A DNA stretch of 64,000 nucleotides from Mannheimia granulomatis (GTDB lineage Bacteria > Pseudomonadota > Gammaproteobacteria > Enterobacterales > Pasteurellaceae): positions 1,849,716 to 1,913,715 of the forward strand of contig NZ_CP015030.1 of NCBI RefSeq assembly GCF_011455695.1, given 5' to 3'. Both the position numbers and the translations under genes were made by a program. This document shows positions 28,452 through 37,902 of the stretch, piece after piece. The notes below the pieces were generated by a model. It searched no databases. It was given only the letters and a program-made list of their open reading frames with translations, and was not told where the DNA came from. Within the stretch, counting starts at the first letter, position 1. Each line of letters begins with the position of its first letter.

Positions 28452-28943
28452 ATGAAAAAAACAGGTCTTAGTTGGTTATGGCTTAGCCTCGTAACCATTA
28501 TTTTGGATTTATGGTCAAAATATATTGTAGTTAAAAATTTTGAATTTGGGGAAAGCATTAATATTCTACCGATTTTCAACTTAACTTATGCCCGCAATTA
28601 CGGGGCTGCTTTTAGTTTTCTAGCCGATCATTCCGGCTGGCAAAAGTATTTCTTTTTAGGGCTGGCAATCGTTATTTCAGCGGCATTAATCTTTGCCCTA
28701 TTTAAAAATCAAGCGGTCAAAAAATTGGAAAATTCTGCATATGCATTAATTATTGGCGGAGCCATCGGCAATGCCATTGACCGTGCTTATCATGGTTATG
28801 TGGTTGATTTTCTTCATTTTTATTGGGATGTGTACCATTATCCTGTATTTAATATCGCAGATATTGCTATTTGTGTGGGTGCCGGCTTACTACTGGTAGA
28901 AGCCTTTACAAACAAAAAAGAGAAACAAGGTAAGAGTGATTAG
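28452..28943 (+). CDS. lspA: Lipoprotein signal peptidase (signal peptidase II)
   Basis: LspA cleaves the signal peptide of diacylglyceryl-modified prolipoproteins. The 163-residue protein has four membrane helices and the two aspartate motifs of the family, GGAIGNAIDRAYHGYVVDF and FNIADIAICVG. NYGAAFSFL is the conserved N-terminal periplasmic segment. It abuts ispH without a gap (TAGATG), the conserved lspA-ispH pairing. GAAAGGA forms the ribosome site. Confidence 0.97.
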   Translation: MKKTGLSWLWLSLVTIILDLWSKYIVVKNFEFGESINILPIFNLTYARNYGAAFSFLADHSGWQKYFFLGLAIVISAALIFALFKNQAVKKLENSAYALIIGGAIGNAIDRAYHGYVVDFLHFYWDVYHYPVFNIADIAICVGAGLLLVEAFTNKKEKQGKSD

Positions 28944-29888
28944 ATGAAAATTTTATTAGCAAATCCTCGTGGTTTCTGTGCAGGCGTAGATAGAGCTATT
29001 TCGATTGTAGAGCTTGCCTTAGAAATTCACGGAGCGCCCATTTATGTTCGCCATGAAGTAGTACATAACCGCTTTGTGGTGGATGGACTAAAAGCCAAAG
29101 GAGCCGTTTTTGTAGAAGAGTTAAATGAAGTGCCGGATGGTGCAATTGTGATTTTCTCTGCTCACGGTGTTTCACAAGCAGTTCGCCAAGAGGCAAAAAA
29201 TCGTGGCTTAAAAGTCTTTGATGCAACTTGCCCGTTAGTAACTAAAGTACACATGCAAGTTGCTCGTGCCAGTCGAAAAGGGACAAAAGCAATTTTAATC
29301 GGTCACGAAGGGCATCCTGAAGTTATCGGAACGATGGGGCAATATGATAATGAAGAAGGTGGTATTTATTTGATTGAGTCGGTCGAAGATATCGCCAAGC
29401 TCCCTATTTCCAATAACGACGAACTCACTTTTATGACGCAAACTACCCTCTCAATTGATGATACCATTGGGGTCATTGATGCGTTAAAAGAGAAATATCC
29501 CGCAATTCAAGGCCCACGTAAAAACGATATTTGCTATGCTACTACCAACCGCCAGCAGGCAGTAAGAGAGTTAGCCGAGCAATCACAGCTCGTTTTAGTA
29601 GTAGGATCAAAAAATTCATCAAACTCCAATCGTTTAGCAGAATTAGCGTCTCGAATGGGGGTAATGGCAAAATTAATTGACGGTCCACAAGATATTGACC
29701 CAGCTTGGTTAGACGGCGTAAAGACAATTGGCATTACCGCCGGCGCTTCTGCACCAGAGGTCTTAGTTCAGTCAGTGATTTCTCATCTGAAAACCTTAGG
29801 CGTAACAGAAGTAGAAACCTTAGTCGGCAATGAAGAAAATATTGTATTTGAAGTGCCGAAAGAGCTCCGCATTAATGAGGTAAAATAA
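28944..29888 (+). CDS. ispH: 4-hydroxy-3-methylbut-2-enyl diphosphate reductase IspH
   Basis: IspH carries out the last step of the MEP isoprenoid pathway using a 4Fe-4S cluster. The 314-residue protein has the three cluster cysteines in [12 protein letters not shown] (Cys12), [12 protein letters not shown] and [10 protein letters not shown], plus the conserved [17 protein letters not shown] and SSNSNRL segments. The start directly follows the lspA stop, and the stop overlaps the sdhE start by one base. Isoprenoid supply links functionally to ubiquinone and menaquinone genes elsewhere in the window. Confidence 0.98.
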   Translation: MKILLANPRGFCAGVDRAISIVELALEIHGAPIYVRHEVVHNRFVVDGLKAKGAVFVEELNEVPDGAIVIFSAHGVSQAVRQEAKNRGLKVFDATCPLVTKVHMQVARASRKGTKAILIGHEGHPEVIGTMGQYDNEEGGIYLIESVEDIAKLPISNNDELTFMTQTTLSIDDTIGVIDALKEKYPAIQGPRKNDICYATTNRQQAVRELAEQSQLVLVVGSKNSSNSNRLAELASRMGVMAKLIDGPQDIDPAWLDGVKTIGITAGASAPEVLVQSVISHLKTLGVTEVETLVGNEENIVFEVPKELRINEVK

Positions 29889-30136
29889 TGGCTGAAATTA
29901 ATCGTTTTAAATTAGAGTGGGAATGTCGCCGTGGTATGCGTGAGTTAGACAAAATGATTATGCCATTTTATAAAAACCATTTTGATGAACTCAACGAGAG
30001 CCAACAACTAGCATTTGTACAAATGTTAAGCTATACCGATCCAGAATTATTTCGTTGGGTCATGCTGCAAGAAAAAGCGCCCACTCAAGAGATTTCAGAT
30101 CTTATTGACATGATCCGTTTAAAAATTGAACGTTAA
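29888..30136 (+). CDS. sdhE: FAD assembly factor SdhE (YgfY family)
   Basis: The 82-residue protein belongs to the SdhE/YgfY family that promotes covalent flavin attachment to succinate dehydrogenase and fumarate reductase. The defining RGMxELD motif is present as RRGMRELD (residues 14-21), followed by the typical all-helical pattern with DPELFRWVM. In E. coli the same family was also called antitoxin CptB, but no cptA partner follows here. It is the last gene of the ccmG-to-sdhE operon and overlaps ispH by one base. Confidence 0.93.
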   Translation: MAEINRFKLEWECRRGMRELDKMIMPFYKNHFDELNESQQLAFVQMLSYTDPELFRWVMLQEKAPTQEISDLIDMIRLKIER

Positions 30137-30315
30137 ATCATACTAATGAAAGATCTTGCTTAATTCTCACACAAAGCAAATTCACAAAATTTGCGAAAAA
30201 TCGGGGAAATTTAACCGCTTTTTGCATTAAATCATTGATTTATTCTCTATTTTTGTTTTAATGTACGCCCGATTTTTCTTTTCCCAAGTTCCAATAAAAA
30301 ACAATGAGGCATATT

Positions 30316-30648
30316 ATGGCAGATAGTTTTAGCGTTACACGTCGCTTTTTTGATGATAAAAATTACCCTCGCGGCTTCTCTCGTCACGGTGATTACACCA
30401 TTCGCGAATCACAAACTTTAGAGCAATTTGGTCAAGCTTGCTTAGCTTTAGAAACCGGTGAACGCAAACCTGCTACAGCAGAAGAAAAACGTTTTGTGGC
30501 AGTAATGAAAGGTGAAGAAACGGCAGAAAGCATAATTGAAAAAGCCTGGTTAAAATACCGTTCACTAACAAGTGCAAGCAAACGAATCTACACACTTTCC
30601 GGTAATGCCGGTAGTGATGTTGGTGATGATTTTAGTGCAGCTGAATAA
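30316..30648 (+). CDS. maoP: Macrodomain Ori protein MaoP (YifE/DUF413)
   Basis: MaoP is required in E. coli to constrain the Ori macrodomain through the site maoS. The 110-residue protein has the family hallmark FFDDKNYPRGFSRHGDYTI near the N-terminus and GERKPATAEEKRFV in the middle. The ATG at 30316 has GAGG six bases upstream; an ATG at 30304 would add four residues. Finding maoP and matP about 20 kb apart is notable because they organise opposite ends of the chromosome in E. coli. A short leader with no strong promoter precedes it. Confidence 0.92.
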   Translation: MADSFSVTRRFFDDKNYPRGFSRHGDYTIRESQTLEQFGQACLALETGERKPATAEEKRFVAVMKGEETAESIIEKAWLKYRSLTSASKRIYTLSGNAGSDVGDDFSAAE

Positions 30649-30659
30649 TCTAATTAAAG

Positions 30660-30690
30660 AACCACGAAGCAATTCGTGGTTTGTTTTTTC
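30660..30690 (+). terminator. Terminator of maoP
   Basis: AACCACGAA and TTCGTGGTT form a perfect nine-base stem with a GCAA tetraloop and a T-rich tail (TGTTTTTTC). It ends only 23 bp before the trmA start codon. Confidence 0.88.
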
Positions 30691-30712
30691 GTTTTCTATA
30701 TTGTGGTAAAAA

Positions 30713-31804
30713 ATGACACTCCCTATCGAACAATATTCCGATCTCCTTGCAAAAAAAACAGAAAATCTGACCGCTTTACTTGCGCCTTTTAATCCTCCGG
30801 CATTAGAAGTTTTTTCTTCTAAGCCCAACCATTTCCGTATGCGAGCGGAATTTCGGGTTTGGCATGATAACGGTGAGATCTACCATATTATGTTCAATCA
30901 AGAGACGAAAGAGCGTTATCGTGTAGATAGTTTCCCGATTGCAAGCACACTTATCAATAACATGATGACAGTGCTGTTAGCGGAAATTAAAGGCAATGAG
31001 CAGCTTACCCGAAAGCTGTTCCAAATTGATTATTTAAGCACGCTCAGCGGTGAAATTGCGGTGTCATTGCTCTATCATAAAACGCTTACTGATGATTGGA
31101 TTGAACAGGCAAAAAGCTTAAGAACCCGATTACAAAATCAAGGTTTTAAAGTACAGCTCATTGGGCGGGCAACCAAACAAAAAATTGCCTTAGATTGCGA
31201 TTATGTGGAAGAAATTTTACCGATTCACGGCAAAAACTATATTTACCGCCAAGTGGAAAACAGTTTCACCCAGCCAAATGCGGAAATGAATATCAAAATG
31301 CTGGAATGGGCAAGAACTTGTACTAAAAACAGCCAAGGTGATTTACTGGAACTTTATTGTGGTAACGGCAACTTCTCTATTGCCCTAGCAGAAAATTTCC
31401 GCAAAGTGCTGGCAACTGAAATTTCAAAATCTTCAGTGCAGTCAGCTCAATATAATATTGAGCAAAATGGGATTAATAATCTACAGATTATCCGAATGTC
31501 GGCAGAAGAATTTACCCAAGCAATGAATGGCGTGCGTGAATTTTATCGCTTAAAAGGCATTGATTTAAAAGCCTATGATTGCAATACCATTTTTGTCGAC
31601 CCGCCACGGGCAGGCTTGGATCAAGATACGCTTAATATGGTACAAGCTTATGAGCGTATTCTCTATATTTCATGCAATCCTGAAACTTTAGCGGCAAATT
31701 TACAGCAATTATGCCAAACCCATCGTATTGAAAAGGCAGCATTATTCGATCAGTTCCCTTACACTCATCACATAGAAAGTGGCATTTGGCTGATAAAAAA
31801 ATAA
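30713..31804 (+). CDS. trmA: tRNA (uracil-54-C5)-methyltransferase TrmA
   Basis: TrmA makes ribothymidine-54 in the T loop of tRNAs. The 363-residue protein has the RNA-binding N-terminal region with [12 protein letters not shown] and the SAM site [17 protein letters not shown] (about residues 213-229). The catalytic elements are [17 protein letters not shown] (nucleophilic Cys) and [10 protein letters not shown] (general base Glu). Its length equals that of E. coli TrmA (366). The ribosome site is weak (GTGGT), and the maoP terminator sits directly upstream, so a promoter overlapping that hairpin or read-through is needed. Confidence 0.96.
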   Translation: MTLPIEQYSDLLAKKTENLTALLAPFNPPALEVFSSKPNHFRMRAEFRVWHDNGEIYHIMFNQETKERYRVDSFPIASTLINNMMTVLLAEIKGNEQLTRKLFQIDYLSTLSGEIAVSLLYHKTLTDDWIEQAKSLRTRLQNQGFKVQLIGRATKQKIALDCDYVEEILPIHGKNYIYRQVENSFTQPNAEMNIKMLEWARTCTKNSQGDLLELYCGNGNFSIALAENFRKVLATEISKSSVQSAQYNIEQNGINNLQIIRMSAEEFTQAMNGVREFYRLKGIDLKAYDCNTIFVDPPRAGLDQDTLNMVQAYERILYISCNPETLAANLQQLCQTHRIEKAALFDQFPYTHHIESGIWLIKK

Positions 31805-31851
31805 TTTATGCTGAAAAAAAGAACGAATAATCTGATTTTCAGATTTATTGC

Positions 31852-31880
31852 TTGACGATTATTCGATAAATCTCTATTAT
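31852..31880 (+). promoter_or_regulatory. Promoter of the tandem tRNA-Ser genes
   Basis: TTGACG (31852-31857) and TATTAT (31875-31880) are spaced 17 bp. A GC-containing discriminator follows and the first tRNA begins 16 bp later. Confidence 0.75.
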
Positions 31881-31896
31881 TGCAAGCGTTTTCAAC

Positions 31897-31986
31897 GGAG
31901 GAATGGCAGAGCGGTTGAATGCACCGGTCTTGAAAACCGGCGAGGGTTAACGCCCTCCGTGAGTTCGAATCTCACTTCCTCCGCCA
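31897..31986 (+). tRNA. tRNA-Ser (anticodon TGA), copy 1
   Basis: 90 nt with an encoded CCA and the long variable arm of serine tRNAs. The acceptor GGAGGAA pairs with TTCCTCC, and the anticodon loop CTTGAAA lies in a CCGGT/ACCGG stem. It is identical to copy 2. Confidence 0.97.
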
Positions 31987-31998
31987 TCGAATTTAGAG

Positions 31999-32030
31999 TC
32001 TGCTGATTGTTATCAGCAGATTTTCTCTTT
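31999..32030 (+). terminator. Hairpin after tRNA-Ser copy 1
   Basis: TCTGCTGAT and ATCAGCAGA form a perfect nine-base stem with a TGTT loop and a T-rich tail interrupted by C. It may partly terminate transcription or mark the duplicated unit's own end. Confidence 0.65.
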
Positions 32031-32063
32031 TAAGAGAACAACAATTTAATAGACTTTCAACCC

Positions 32064-32153
32064 GGAGGAATGGCAGAGCGGTTGAATGCACCGGTCTTGA
32101 AAACCGGCGAGGGTTAACGCCCTCCGTGAGTTCGAATCTCACTTCCTCCGCCA
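32064..32153 (+). tRNA. tRNA-Ser (anticodon TGA), copy 2
   Basis: A perfect 90-nt repeat of copy 1, 77 bp downstream. The flanks differ, so the repeat is confined to the tRNA plus a few upstream bases. It is probably a tandem duplication raising tRNA-Ser dosage. Confidence 0.97.
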
Positions 32154-32160
32154 ATATCTA

Positions 32161-32190
32161 AACCTGTTGAGTATTCAACAGGTTTTTTTA
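32161..32190 (+). terminator. Terminator of the tRNA-Ser unit
   Basis: AACCTGTTGA and TCAACAGGTT form a perfect ten-base stem around GTAT, with seven T following. Confidence 0.9.
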
Positions 32191-32309
32191 TTTCCTATTT
32201 GCAAAAATATCTGACAAATAGACCGCTTGCATTCATTGCTATAAACTGTTGAAATCAAAGCAAACTTCCTTTAGGATAATTGCGATTCATTCTCAATAAT
32301 TTAGCTTTC

Positions 32310-32687
32310 ATGAAATTACTTTATATCATATCCGGTTTTATCTGTATTGGTCTTGGCATTATTGGTGCAATATTGCCGGGTTTACCAACCACTCCTTTTT
32401 TACTCTTGGCCTTGTTTTGCTTTACTAAAGGTTCGGAGAGAATTCGTCTATGGTTTATCCAAACCAAGCTTTATAAAAAATATCTGCAGGAATATGATGA
32501 AAAACGGGCAATGACAATGAAACAAAAAATCACAATTTTGGCAATTGCGTTTCCGTTTACGCTATTTGCCTTTATCTCATTGCCTCACATAGGTGGAAAA
32601 ATAGCCTTAGCCGTGCTTGTAGTTATTCAATATTGGTACTTCTTTTGCAAAATGAAAACTCTTGAACCAACGCCCATGAAACCTTAA
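32310..32687 (+). CDS. ybaN: Inner membrane protein of the DUF454/YbaN family
   Basis: From the ATG at 32310 the product is 125 residues, the same length as E. coli YbaN. It has the DUF454 signature [25 protein letters not shown], then a cytoplasmic [23 protein letters not shown] segment and two closely spaced C-terminal helices. Function is unknown in this family. An upstream in-frame TTG at 32280 with a nearby AGGA could add ten residues, and no good ribosome site precedes the ATG, so the start is uncertain. Its 3' end overlaps the convergent xerC by four bases. Confidence 0.8.
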   Translation: MKLLYIISGFICIGLGIIGAILPGLPTTPFLLLALFCFTKGSERIRLWFIQTKLYKKYLQEYDEKRAMTMKQKITILAIAFPFTLFAFISLPHIGGKIALAVLVVIQYWYFFCKMKTLEPTPMKP

Positions 32688-33595
32688 TCTTCTTTCTTTC
32701 TTCTCGCCCTTGGGTGTGCTGAGTCATAAATTTTTGCAAGGTGTTGAAAATCCAAATGGGTGTAAATTTGAGTAGTAGAAAGACTGCTATGTCCTAACAA
32801 CTCTTGTACTGCTCGTAAATCACCGCTCGCTTCCAACATATGGGTAGCAAAAGAATGGCGTAATTTGTGCGGATGCAAATGGCTTTCCAGCCCCTGCCGT
32901 TCACCCCACTTCTGCATCACCAGCTGAATTGAACGGTGCGATAAACGCCCTCCTCGTTTATTCAAAAACACTGAATTATCTTGTGGCTTAAACTGCCCCC
33001 GCGCCTCAAGCCAACGTTGAAGGGCATTTAACGCTTTAGAGCCAATCGGCACGATTCGTTCTTTACTGCCCTTACCTTGCACCCGAACTTCTTTCGCCGA
33101 TAAATCCATATCGCCTAAATTCAGACCTTGCAACTCAGATAAACGCAATCCTGAGCTATACATCAGCTCCATCATCGCAATATCACGCAGATCGCTTGGC
33201 TCATCACTTTCAATCGTAAGAAGTTGCCCTACTTGCTCTGCATCAATATTCTTTGGTAAATGCTTGCCTACTTTAGGTGACTTCACACCAAGAGTTGGAT
33301 TAGCATTCATTCGCCCAACCTTAATTAAATAGGCAAACCACTGTCTTAATGCCACCAATCGCAAACCGATACTTTTCGCACTCAAGCCCTGTTTATGGCT
33401 TTGGCTTAACATCCAACGTACCGAGCTACTTTCCACTTCTTCCCAACTTTCGATACCAGCCTGTGAAAAAAGCTCGCTCACCGCAGCTAATTGGCGTTGG
33501 TAGTTGCTCAAGGTATGCGGACTCACCTGCTTTTCAATTCGCAGAAAATCCCAATAGGGCTGAGTTTGTTGGAAAAGTGGATTATTTGTTTGCAT
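32684..33595 (-). CDS. xerC: Tyrosine recombinase XerC
   Basis: XerC with XerD resolves chromosome dimers at dif. The 303-residue protein has the SAM-like N-terminal domain ([16 protein letters not shown]) and all catalytic residues: Arg in [12 protein letters not shown], Lys in [21 protein letters not shown] (His, Arg), and [15 protein letters not shown] (His and the nucleophilic Tyr). The C-terminus is basic ([10 protein letters not shown]). XerC rather than XerD is favoured by overall similarity to the XerC N-terminus ([19 protein letters not shown]); the distinction is not absolute. No strong ribosome site precedes the ATG. Confidence 0.93.
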   Translation of the reverse strand: MQTNNPLFQQTQPYWDFLRIEKQVSPHTLSNYQRQLAAVSELFSQAGIESWEEVESSSVRWMLSQSHKQGLSAKSIGLRLVALRQWFAYLIKVGRMNANPTLGVKSPKVGKHLPKNIDAEQVGQLLTIESDEPSDLRDIAMMELMYSSGLRLSELQGLNLGDMDLSAKEVRVQGKGSKERIVPIGSKALNALQRWLEARGQFKPQDNSVFLNKRGGRLSHRSIQLVMQKWGERQGLESHLHPHKLRHSFATHMLEASGDLRAVQELLGHSSLSTTQIYTHLDFQHLAKIYDSAHPRARRKKED

Positions 33596-33669
33596 AGAAG
33601 GGGGCTACAAGCGGTTGAGTTTTAAGGAAATTTTGCAAATGGGCAGTAAACTGCCCACTGTAGCTGTAA

Positions 33670-34053
33670 TTATTTTATAACGTAATAAGTGCCTTTACCC
33701 TCTACAGAGGTAAAGGTAATATTTACTGGAACTTTGTTACCATTTTGACATTTAAATTGCCAAATTTCTTGCCAAGAGAATTCTTGTTTTGAGCCCTTTG
33801 GCTCTTGAGATAAATAAGATTTCACATCTACTGCTTTATCACAATTTGATGAAGAAGCAAAAGAATATGCAGGGAATAGTACATCATTCATCAGCTGTTT
33901 ATTTGCTAAACTACCCTCATATAATGCACCTTTAGGTGCATCTGCATCAATAGCTTTCATCCCAGGAGGAATACTACCCTGTGCTGAATTCTGCACTGAA
34001 GAACATCCAGCTAAGACTGCCACTGCCAATAATGGCATTAAATATTTTTTCAT
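33670..34053 (-). CDS. Small lipoprotein of unknown function
   Basis: The ATG at 34053 gives a 127-residue protein with a bacterial lipoprotein signal, MKKYLMPLLAVAVLAGCSS, where Cys17 would be lipidated. GAGA lies seven bases upstream; an ATG two codons earlier (34059) is too close to it. The mature part is short and polar with two further cysteines (SSNCDKAV and QFKCQNG) that may form a disulphide in the periplasm. Ser after the lipidated Cys suggests outer-membrane sorting. I do not recognise the family. It lies between xerC and a small unknown gene and may be co-transcribed with the latter. Confidence 0.75.
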   Translation of the reverse strand: MKKYLMPLLAVAVLAGCSSVQNSAQGSIPPGMKAIDADAPKGALYEGSLANKQLMNDVLFPAYSFASSSNCDKAVDVKSYLSQEPKGSKQEFSWQEIWQFKCQNGNKVPVNITFTSVEGKGTYYVIK

Positions 34054-34086
34054 ATACATTTCTCATGTAAGTTATGAAATCAACTA

Positions 34087-34377
34087 TTACACTAAGCTCA
34101 ACAGCCCGATGCGAACACCCACATTACCGAGTGCAACAGAGCTTAAATACTCGCCTAAAAACTCAAATAATTCATCAATATCGGTAAAACTGCGGTGAAT
34201 TTTTACTTCATCTTCCACCTTACGAGTAAATTCATATTGAATATTTTCATCGTTAATATGAGCTTCAAGCGTAATATAAACAGTCTCAAAATAATGGCTA
34301 ATCGAGCCTTCAAAGCCCGGATCGCTCACTCGTACATTCCAATGATTACTAAACAAAACTTCGGTTTTTACTGACAT
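34087..34377 (-). CDS. Conserved-looking small protein of unknown function
   Basis: The 96-residue product has no signal peptide or membrane helix, except a mildly hydrophobic C-terminus (VALGNVGVRIGLLSLV). The pattern of alternating strands (FSNHWNVRVSD, TVYITLEAHI, IQYEFTRKV) followed by an acidic helix (DIDELFEFLGEYL) suggests a small alpha/beta fold. GGAAGGA gives a strong ribosome site upstream of the ATG, supporting translation. It lies 33 bp upstream of the lipoprotein gene on the same strand. I do not recognise it, and function is not assigned. Confidence 0.7.
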   Translation of the reverse strand: MSVKTEVLFSNHWNVRVSDPGFEGSISHYFETVYITLEAHINDENIQYEFTRKVEDEVKIHRSFTDIDELFEFLGEYLSSVALGNVGVRIGLLSLV

Positions 34378-34545
34378 TGTATTTTCCTTCCTTTATAAGC
34401 TCTATATACCATTTTAATCAAGATAACTCAAATTTGCCACTTTTCCGAATGCTAATATTATTTGGTTTGTCCTCTATATTCCTAACTAAAACATGATCAT
34501 AGTCAAAAAATCATTACTTTTCCCTGTCATTAAAGTTAAATTTAA

Positions 34546-34573
34546 TTGACCCAAATAAACAAATTATTATAAT
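34546..34573 (+). promoter_or_regulatory. Sigma-70 promoter of the cysteine-catabolism operon
   Basis: TTGACC (34546-34551) and TATAAT (34568-34573) are 16 bp apart. The predicted start gives a leader of about 17 nt carrying AGGGGA before the regulator ATG. Confidence 0.8.
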
Positions 34574-34596
34574 TCACCAAAATAAAAGGGGAAAAT

Positions 34597-35265
34597 ATGT
34601 TAGATAAATTAGATTACCTTGATGATGCCGATAAAGAAATTATGCTGTCTTACTTTTCATTAAGTGAAGCTATTGCAAGCTTGCTAGGTGAATTCTGCGA
34701 AGTAGTTATTCATTCTCTTAATGCATACGAAAAGTCAATTATCAAAATTATCAATGGGCATCATACAAACCGTGAAGTTGGCTCTCCTATTACAGATAAA
34801 GGATTACAGTTACTAAAACTTTACCAAAAAGAGAAAAAAAACACTGAGCAAGTTTACTTTTCACGGTTAAATAATGGTAACTTAATTAAATCTACCACTC
34901 ATATTATTATTGGTCATAAAGGTAAACCTATCGGTTTATTCTGTATTAATTTGAATTTATCTACTCCACTAGATAAAACGATTAGTTCTTTTATGGCTAG
35001 TGATCCTATTCCTCCCCATTATAAAAGTGAAAGCTTTATTACGAATCCGAAAGAACTCATTGAAGAAACTTTTCTTAAAGCAATAAATGAGATTGAGCAA
35101 CATACTGCGAAAAATTCAAAACTCTATAAAAAATCCATTATTTTCTATTTGTTTGAAAATGGAATATTTGAGCTCAAAGAAGCTGTTCCCCTTGTTGCAG
35201 AAAAGCTCTCTCTAACCAGTCATGCTATTTATAAACACTTAAGAGAATTTAAAAATAATGCTTAA
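34597..35265 (+). CDS. YheO/DauR-type transcriptional regulator
   Basis: The 222-residue protein has an N-terminal YheO-like PAS domain (about residues 15-125, with EFCEVVIHSL, NGHHTNREVGSPITDKGL and KGKPIGLFCINLN). A C-terminal winged-helix-like DNA-binding region of the DauR type follows (residues 170-220, GIFELKEAVPLVAEKLSLTSHAIYKHL). Such regulators usually control neighbouring amino-acid catabolic genes. It is the first gene of an operon with a transporter and a cysteine desulfidase (next two), so it probably senses cysteine or a product and regulates its own operon. In E. coli the equivalent cyuPA genes are regulated by an unrelated Lrp-type protein. Confidence 0.82.
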   Translation: MLDKLDYLDDADKEIMLSYFSLSEAIASLLGEFCEVVIHSLNAYEKSIIKIINGHHTNREVGSPITDKGLQLLKLYQKEKKNTEQVYFSRLNNGNLIKSTTHIIIGHKGKPIGLFCINLNLSTPLDKTISSFMASDPIPPHYKSESFITNPKELIEETFLKAINEIEQHTAKNSKLYKKSIIFYLFENGIFELKEAVPLVAEKLSLTSHAIYKHLREFKNNA

Positions 35266-35288
35266 TTTATACTAGCTAAGGAGAATCT

Positions 35289-36566
35289 ATGGATACTCAA
35301 AAACTCTCACCTGCTGAATTCAAGCAGGCAACAAAATTTGATTCAACTGATTTTGGCTGGATCATTATGAGTATAGGAATGGCTATCGGGGCAGGAATTG
35401 TATTCTTACCCGTTCAAGTAGGACTTATGGGAATGTGGGTTTTCCTGCTTTCCTCTGTGATTGGCTATCCTGCCATGTATCTGTTTCAACGACTTTTTAT
35501 TAATACTCTAGCAGAATCTCCGGAATGCCGAGATTATCCGACAGTCATTAGCGGTTATTTAGGAAAAAACTGGGGAATATTCTTAGGTATACTCTATTTT
35601 ATTATGTTAGTAATCTGGGTGTTTGTTTACTCAATAGCAATAACCAACGACAGTGCCTCTTATCTTCTTACGTTTGGAATAACAGATACTCTGCTCTCTG
35701 ATAACCCATTTTACGGTTTAATACTAATATGTATCCTAGTTGCGCTATCGTCCCGAGGTGAAAAGCTACTCTTTAAAATATCGACCTTTATGGTTCTGAC
35801 AAAACTTTTAGTTGTCGCAGCTTTAGGAATCGCAATGGTTGGCATGTGGAAACTACATAATATAGGGGCATTACCTCCAACTGGAAAACTAATAAAAGAC
35901 GCAATTATCACACTACCTTTCACACTCACCTCAATCCTATTTTTACAAACACTCAGCCCAATGGTTATTTCCTACCGTGCTAAAGAACAATCACGAGAAG
36001 TTGCCCGTTACAAAGCATTACGTGCCATGAATATTGCGTTTGCCATTCTATTTGTTACCGTTTTCTTTTACGCTGTCTCTTTTACGCTTGCAATGGGTCG
36101 AGAAGAAGCACTAAAAGCCTATGAACAAAATGTCTCTGCATTAGCCATTGCCGCACAGTTTTTTCCAGGTAGCTGGGCAACCTATGTGGGTGTCGCATTA
36201 AATATCTTTGCAGTCATGACCGCTTTCTTCGGTGTTTATTTAGGATTTAGAGAAGCAACACAGGGCATTGTCATGAATCTATTATTAAGAAAATTTCCTG
36301 CCGAAAAAATCAATCCTAATTACGTACAAAAAGGTATTATGGTATTCTCTATCCTACTCGCATGGAGTGCAATAGTCCTAAATGCACCGGTATTAAGCTT
36401 TACCTCAATCTGTAGCCCGATTTTCGGCTTAGTTGGCTGTTTAATTCCTGCCTATTTAGTTTACAAAGTGCCTGCATTATTTAAATATAAAGGGTTAGCA
36501 CTCAATATTATTATCATAACCGGTATTTTATTATGTATTTCACCATTCCTAACATTTTTAGAGTAA
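35289..36566 (+). CDS. cyuP: SdaC/CyuP-type amino acid transporter (HAAAP family)
   Basis: The 425-residue membrane protein has about eleven helices. It opens with the HAAAP-family segment DFGWIIMSIGMAIGAGIVFLPVQVG, and the motif SPMVISYRAKEQSREVARYKALRAMN, shared with the serine transporter SdaC and YhaO/CyuP, is present. Known relatives import serine or cysteine with protons. The gene lies between the regulator and a CyuA-type desulfidase, so cysteine or serine uptake is the likely role. Spacing of 23 bp to the regulator and 13 bp to cyuA supports one operon. The symbol follows the E. coli cyuPA pair and is tentative. Confidence 0.82.
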   Translation: MDTQKLSPAEFKQATKFDSTDFGWIIMSIGMAIGAGIVFLPVQVGLMGMWVFLLSSVIGYPAMYLFQRLFINTLAESPECRDYPTVISGYLGKNWGIFLGILYFIMLVIWVFVYSIAITNDSASYLLTFGITDTLLSDNPFYGLILICILVALSSRGEKLLFKISTFMVLTKLLVVAALGIAMVGMWKLHNIGALPPTGKLIKDAIITLPFTLTSILFLQTLSPMVISYRAKEQSREVARYKALRAMNIAFAILFVTVFFYAVSFTLAMGREEALKAYEQNVSALAIAAQFFPGSWATYVGVALNIFAVMTAFFGVYLGFREATQGIVMNLLLRKFPAEKINPNYVQKGIMVFSILLAWSAIVLNAPVLSFTSICSPIFGLVGCLIPAYLVYKVPALFKYKGLALNIIIITGILLCISPFLTFLE

Positions 36567-36579
36567 TAAGGTTCTATCT

Positions 36580-37881
36580 ATGAATATTCGCTGTGAAAAA
36601 TTAGAACAAGCCATTCTGCGTGCAGTTAACCATGAAGTTGTTCCTGCATTAGGTTGTACAGAGCCTATTTCTCTCGCCTTAGCTTCAGCAATTGCACGCC
36701 AATATTTAGGTCATCTGCCGGAGCGAATTGAAGAAAAAGTTTCTCCTAATTTAATGAAAAATGGCATGGGGGTTACCGTACCGGGCACAGCAACCGTTGG
36801 ACTCCCAATGGCTGCTGCAATAGGGGCTATCGGTGGCGATCCTCATGGCGGTTTAGAAGTGCTGAAAAACATTACGCCTGCTCAAGTTGAGCAAGCCAAA
36901 GCAATGCTAAGTGATGATAAAGTGTCGGTATCGATTTTTGAAACAGAACACATTCTATATTCTGAAGCAACATTGTTTTACAAAACTCAACGTGTATGTG
37001 TTCGTATTGCAGAACATCATACTAATGTCATCTATATTGAAAAAAACGGTCAAACAATTTTAAGTAAGCCTTGTGCAGTGAATAATGACGATATTACGGA
37101 AATATTTACCTCACTTTCGGCAAAAGATATTTTCGATTTTTCGATGAACATTGAGTTAGAAAAAATTCGCTTTATCGAGCAAGCGGCACAATTAAACTCT
37201 GCACTATCAAAAGAAGGTTTGCGTACCGATTATGGATTACATATCGGACGTACACTACAAAAACAAATTGGCTTAGGCTTAATCAGCGATGATTTACTTA
37301 ACCGTATTGTCATTGAGACCACCTCAGCCTCTGATGCCCGAATGGGCGGCGCAAGTTTACCGGCAATGAGTAATTCCGGCTCCGGTAATCAAGGTATTAC
37401 CGCCACAATGCCTGTTGTAGTTGTTGCCCGCCATTTAAATATCGATGAAGAGAAACGCATTCGCGCTCTTTTTCTCTCTCATTTAATGGCAATTTATATT
37501 CACAGTAAATTACCTAAATTATCTGCACTATGCGCTGTTACCACTGCTGCTATGGGAAGCTGTGCCGGGGTTGCATGGTTACTGACAGGGAAATTTGAAA
37601 ATATTAGTATGGCAATTAGTAGTATGATTGGAGATATCAGCGGAATAATCTGTGATGGCGCATCCAATAGCTGTGCAATGAAAGTATCTACCAGCGTCAG
37701 CTCTAGTTACAAATCTATACTCATGTCGATGGACAATAGCCAAGTAACCGGAAATGAAGGCATTGTCGAACACGATATCGATCGCTCTATCAACAACCTA
37801 TGCAGCATTGCCTCTCGTAGCATGCAATACACCGACAAACAAGTTATTGAAATTATGGTGAATAAACCGAAATTGAAATAA
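36580..37881 (+). CDS. cyuA: L-cysteine desulfidase CyuA (YhaM/UPF0597 family)
   Basis: The 433-residue protein belongs to the UPF0597/YhaM family, Fe-S enzymes that convert cysteine to pyruvate, ammonia and sulphide. The candidate cluster-binding cysteines are in LGCTEPISLALASA (Cys26), GSCAGVAWLLTG and the C-terminal CDGASNSCAMKV. It is the third gene of the regulator-transporter-enzyme operon, which completes a cysteine import and breakdown unit. The length matches E. coli YhaM. The transcript ends at the 30-bp palindromic terminator shared with glyS. Confidence 0.88.
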   Translation: MNIRCEKLEQAILRAVNHEVVPALGCTEPISLALASAIARQYLGHLPERIEEKVSPNLMKNGMGVTVPGTATVGLPMAAAIGAIGGDPHGGLEVLKNITPAQVEQAKAMLSDDKVSVSIFETEHILYSEATLFYKTQRVCVRIAEHHTNVIYIEKNGQTILSKPCAVNNDDITEIFTSLSAKDIFDFSMNIELEKIRFIEQAAQLNSALSKEGLRTDYGLHIGRTLQKQIGLGLISDDLLNRIVIETTSASDARMGGASLPAMSNSGSGNQGITATMPVVVVARHLNIDEEKRIRALFLSHLMAIYIHSKLPKLSALCAVTTAAMGSCAGVAWLLTGKFENISMAISSMIGDISGIICDGASNSCAMKVSTSVSSSYKSILMSMDNSQVTGNEGIVEHDIDRSINNLCSIASRSMQYTDKQVIEIMVNKPKLK

Positions 37882-37902
37882 TCCTTTGGTAAAATTCTAG
37901 AC

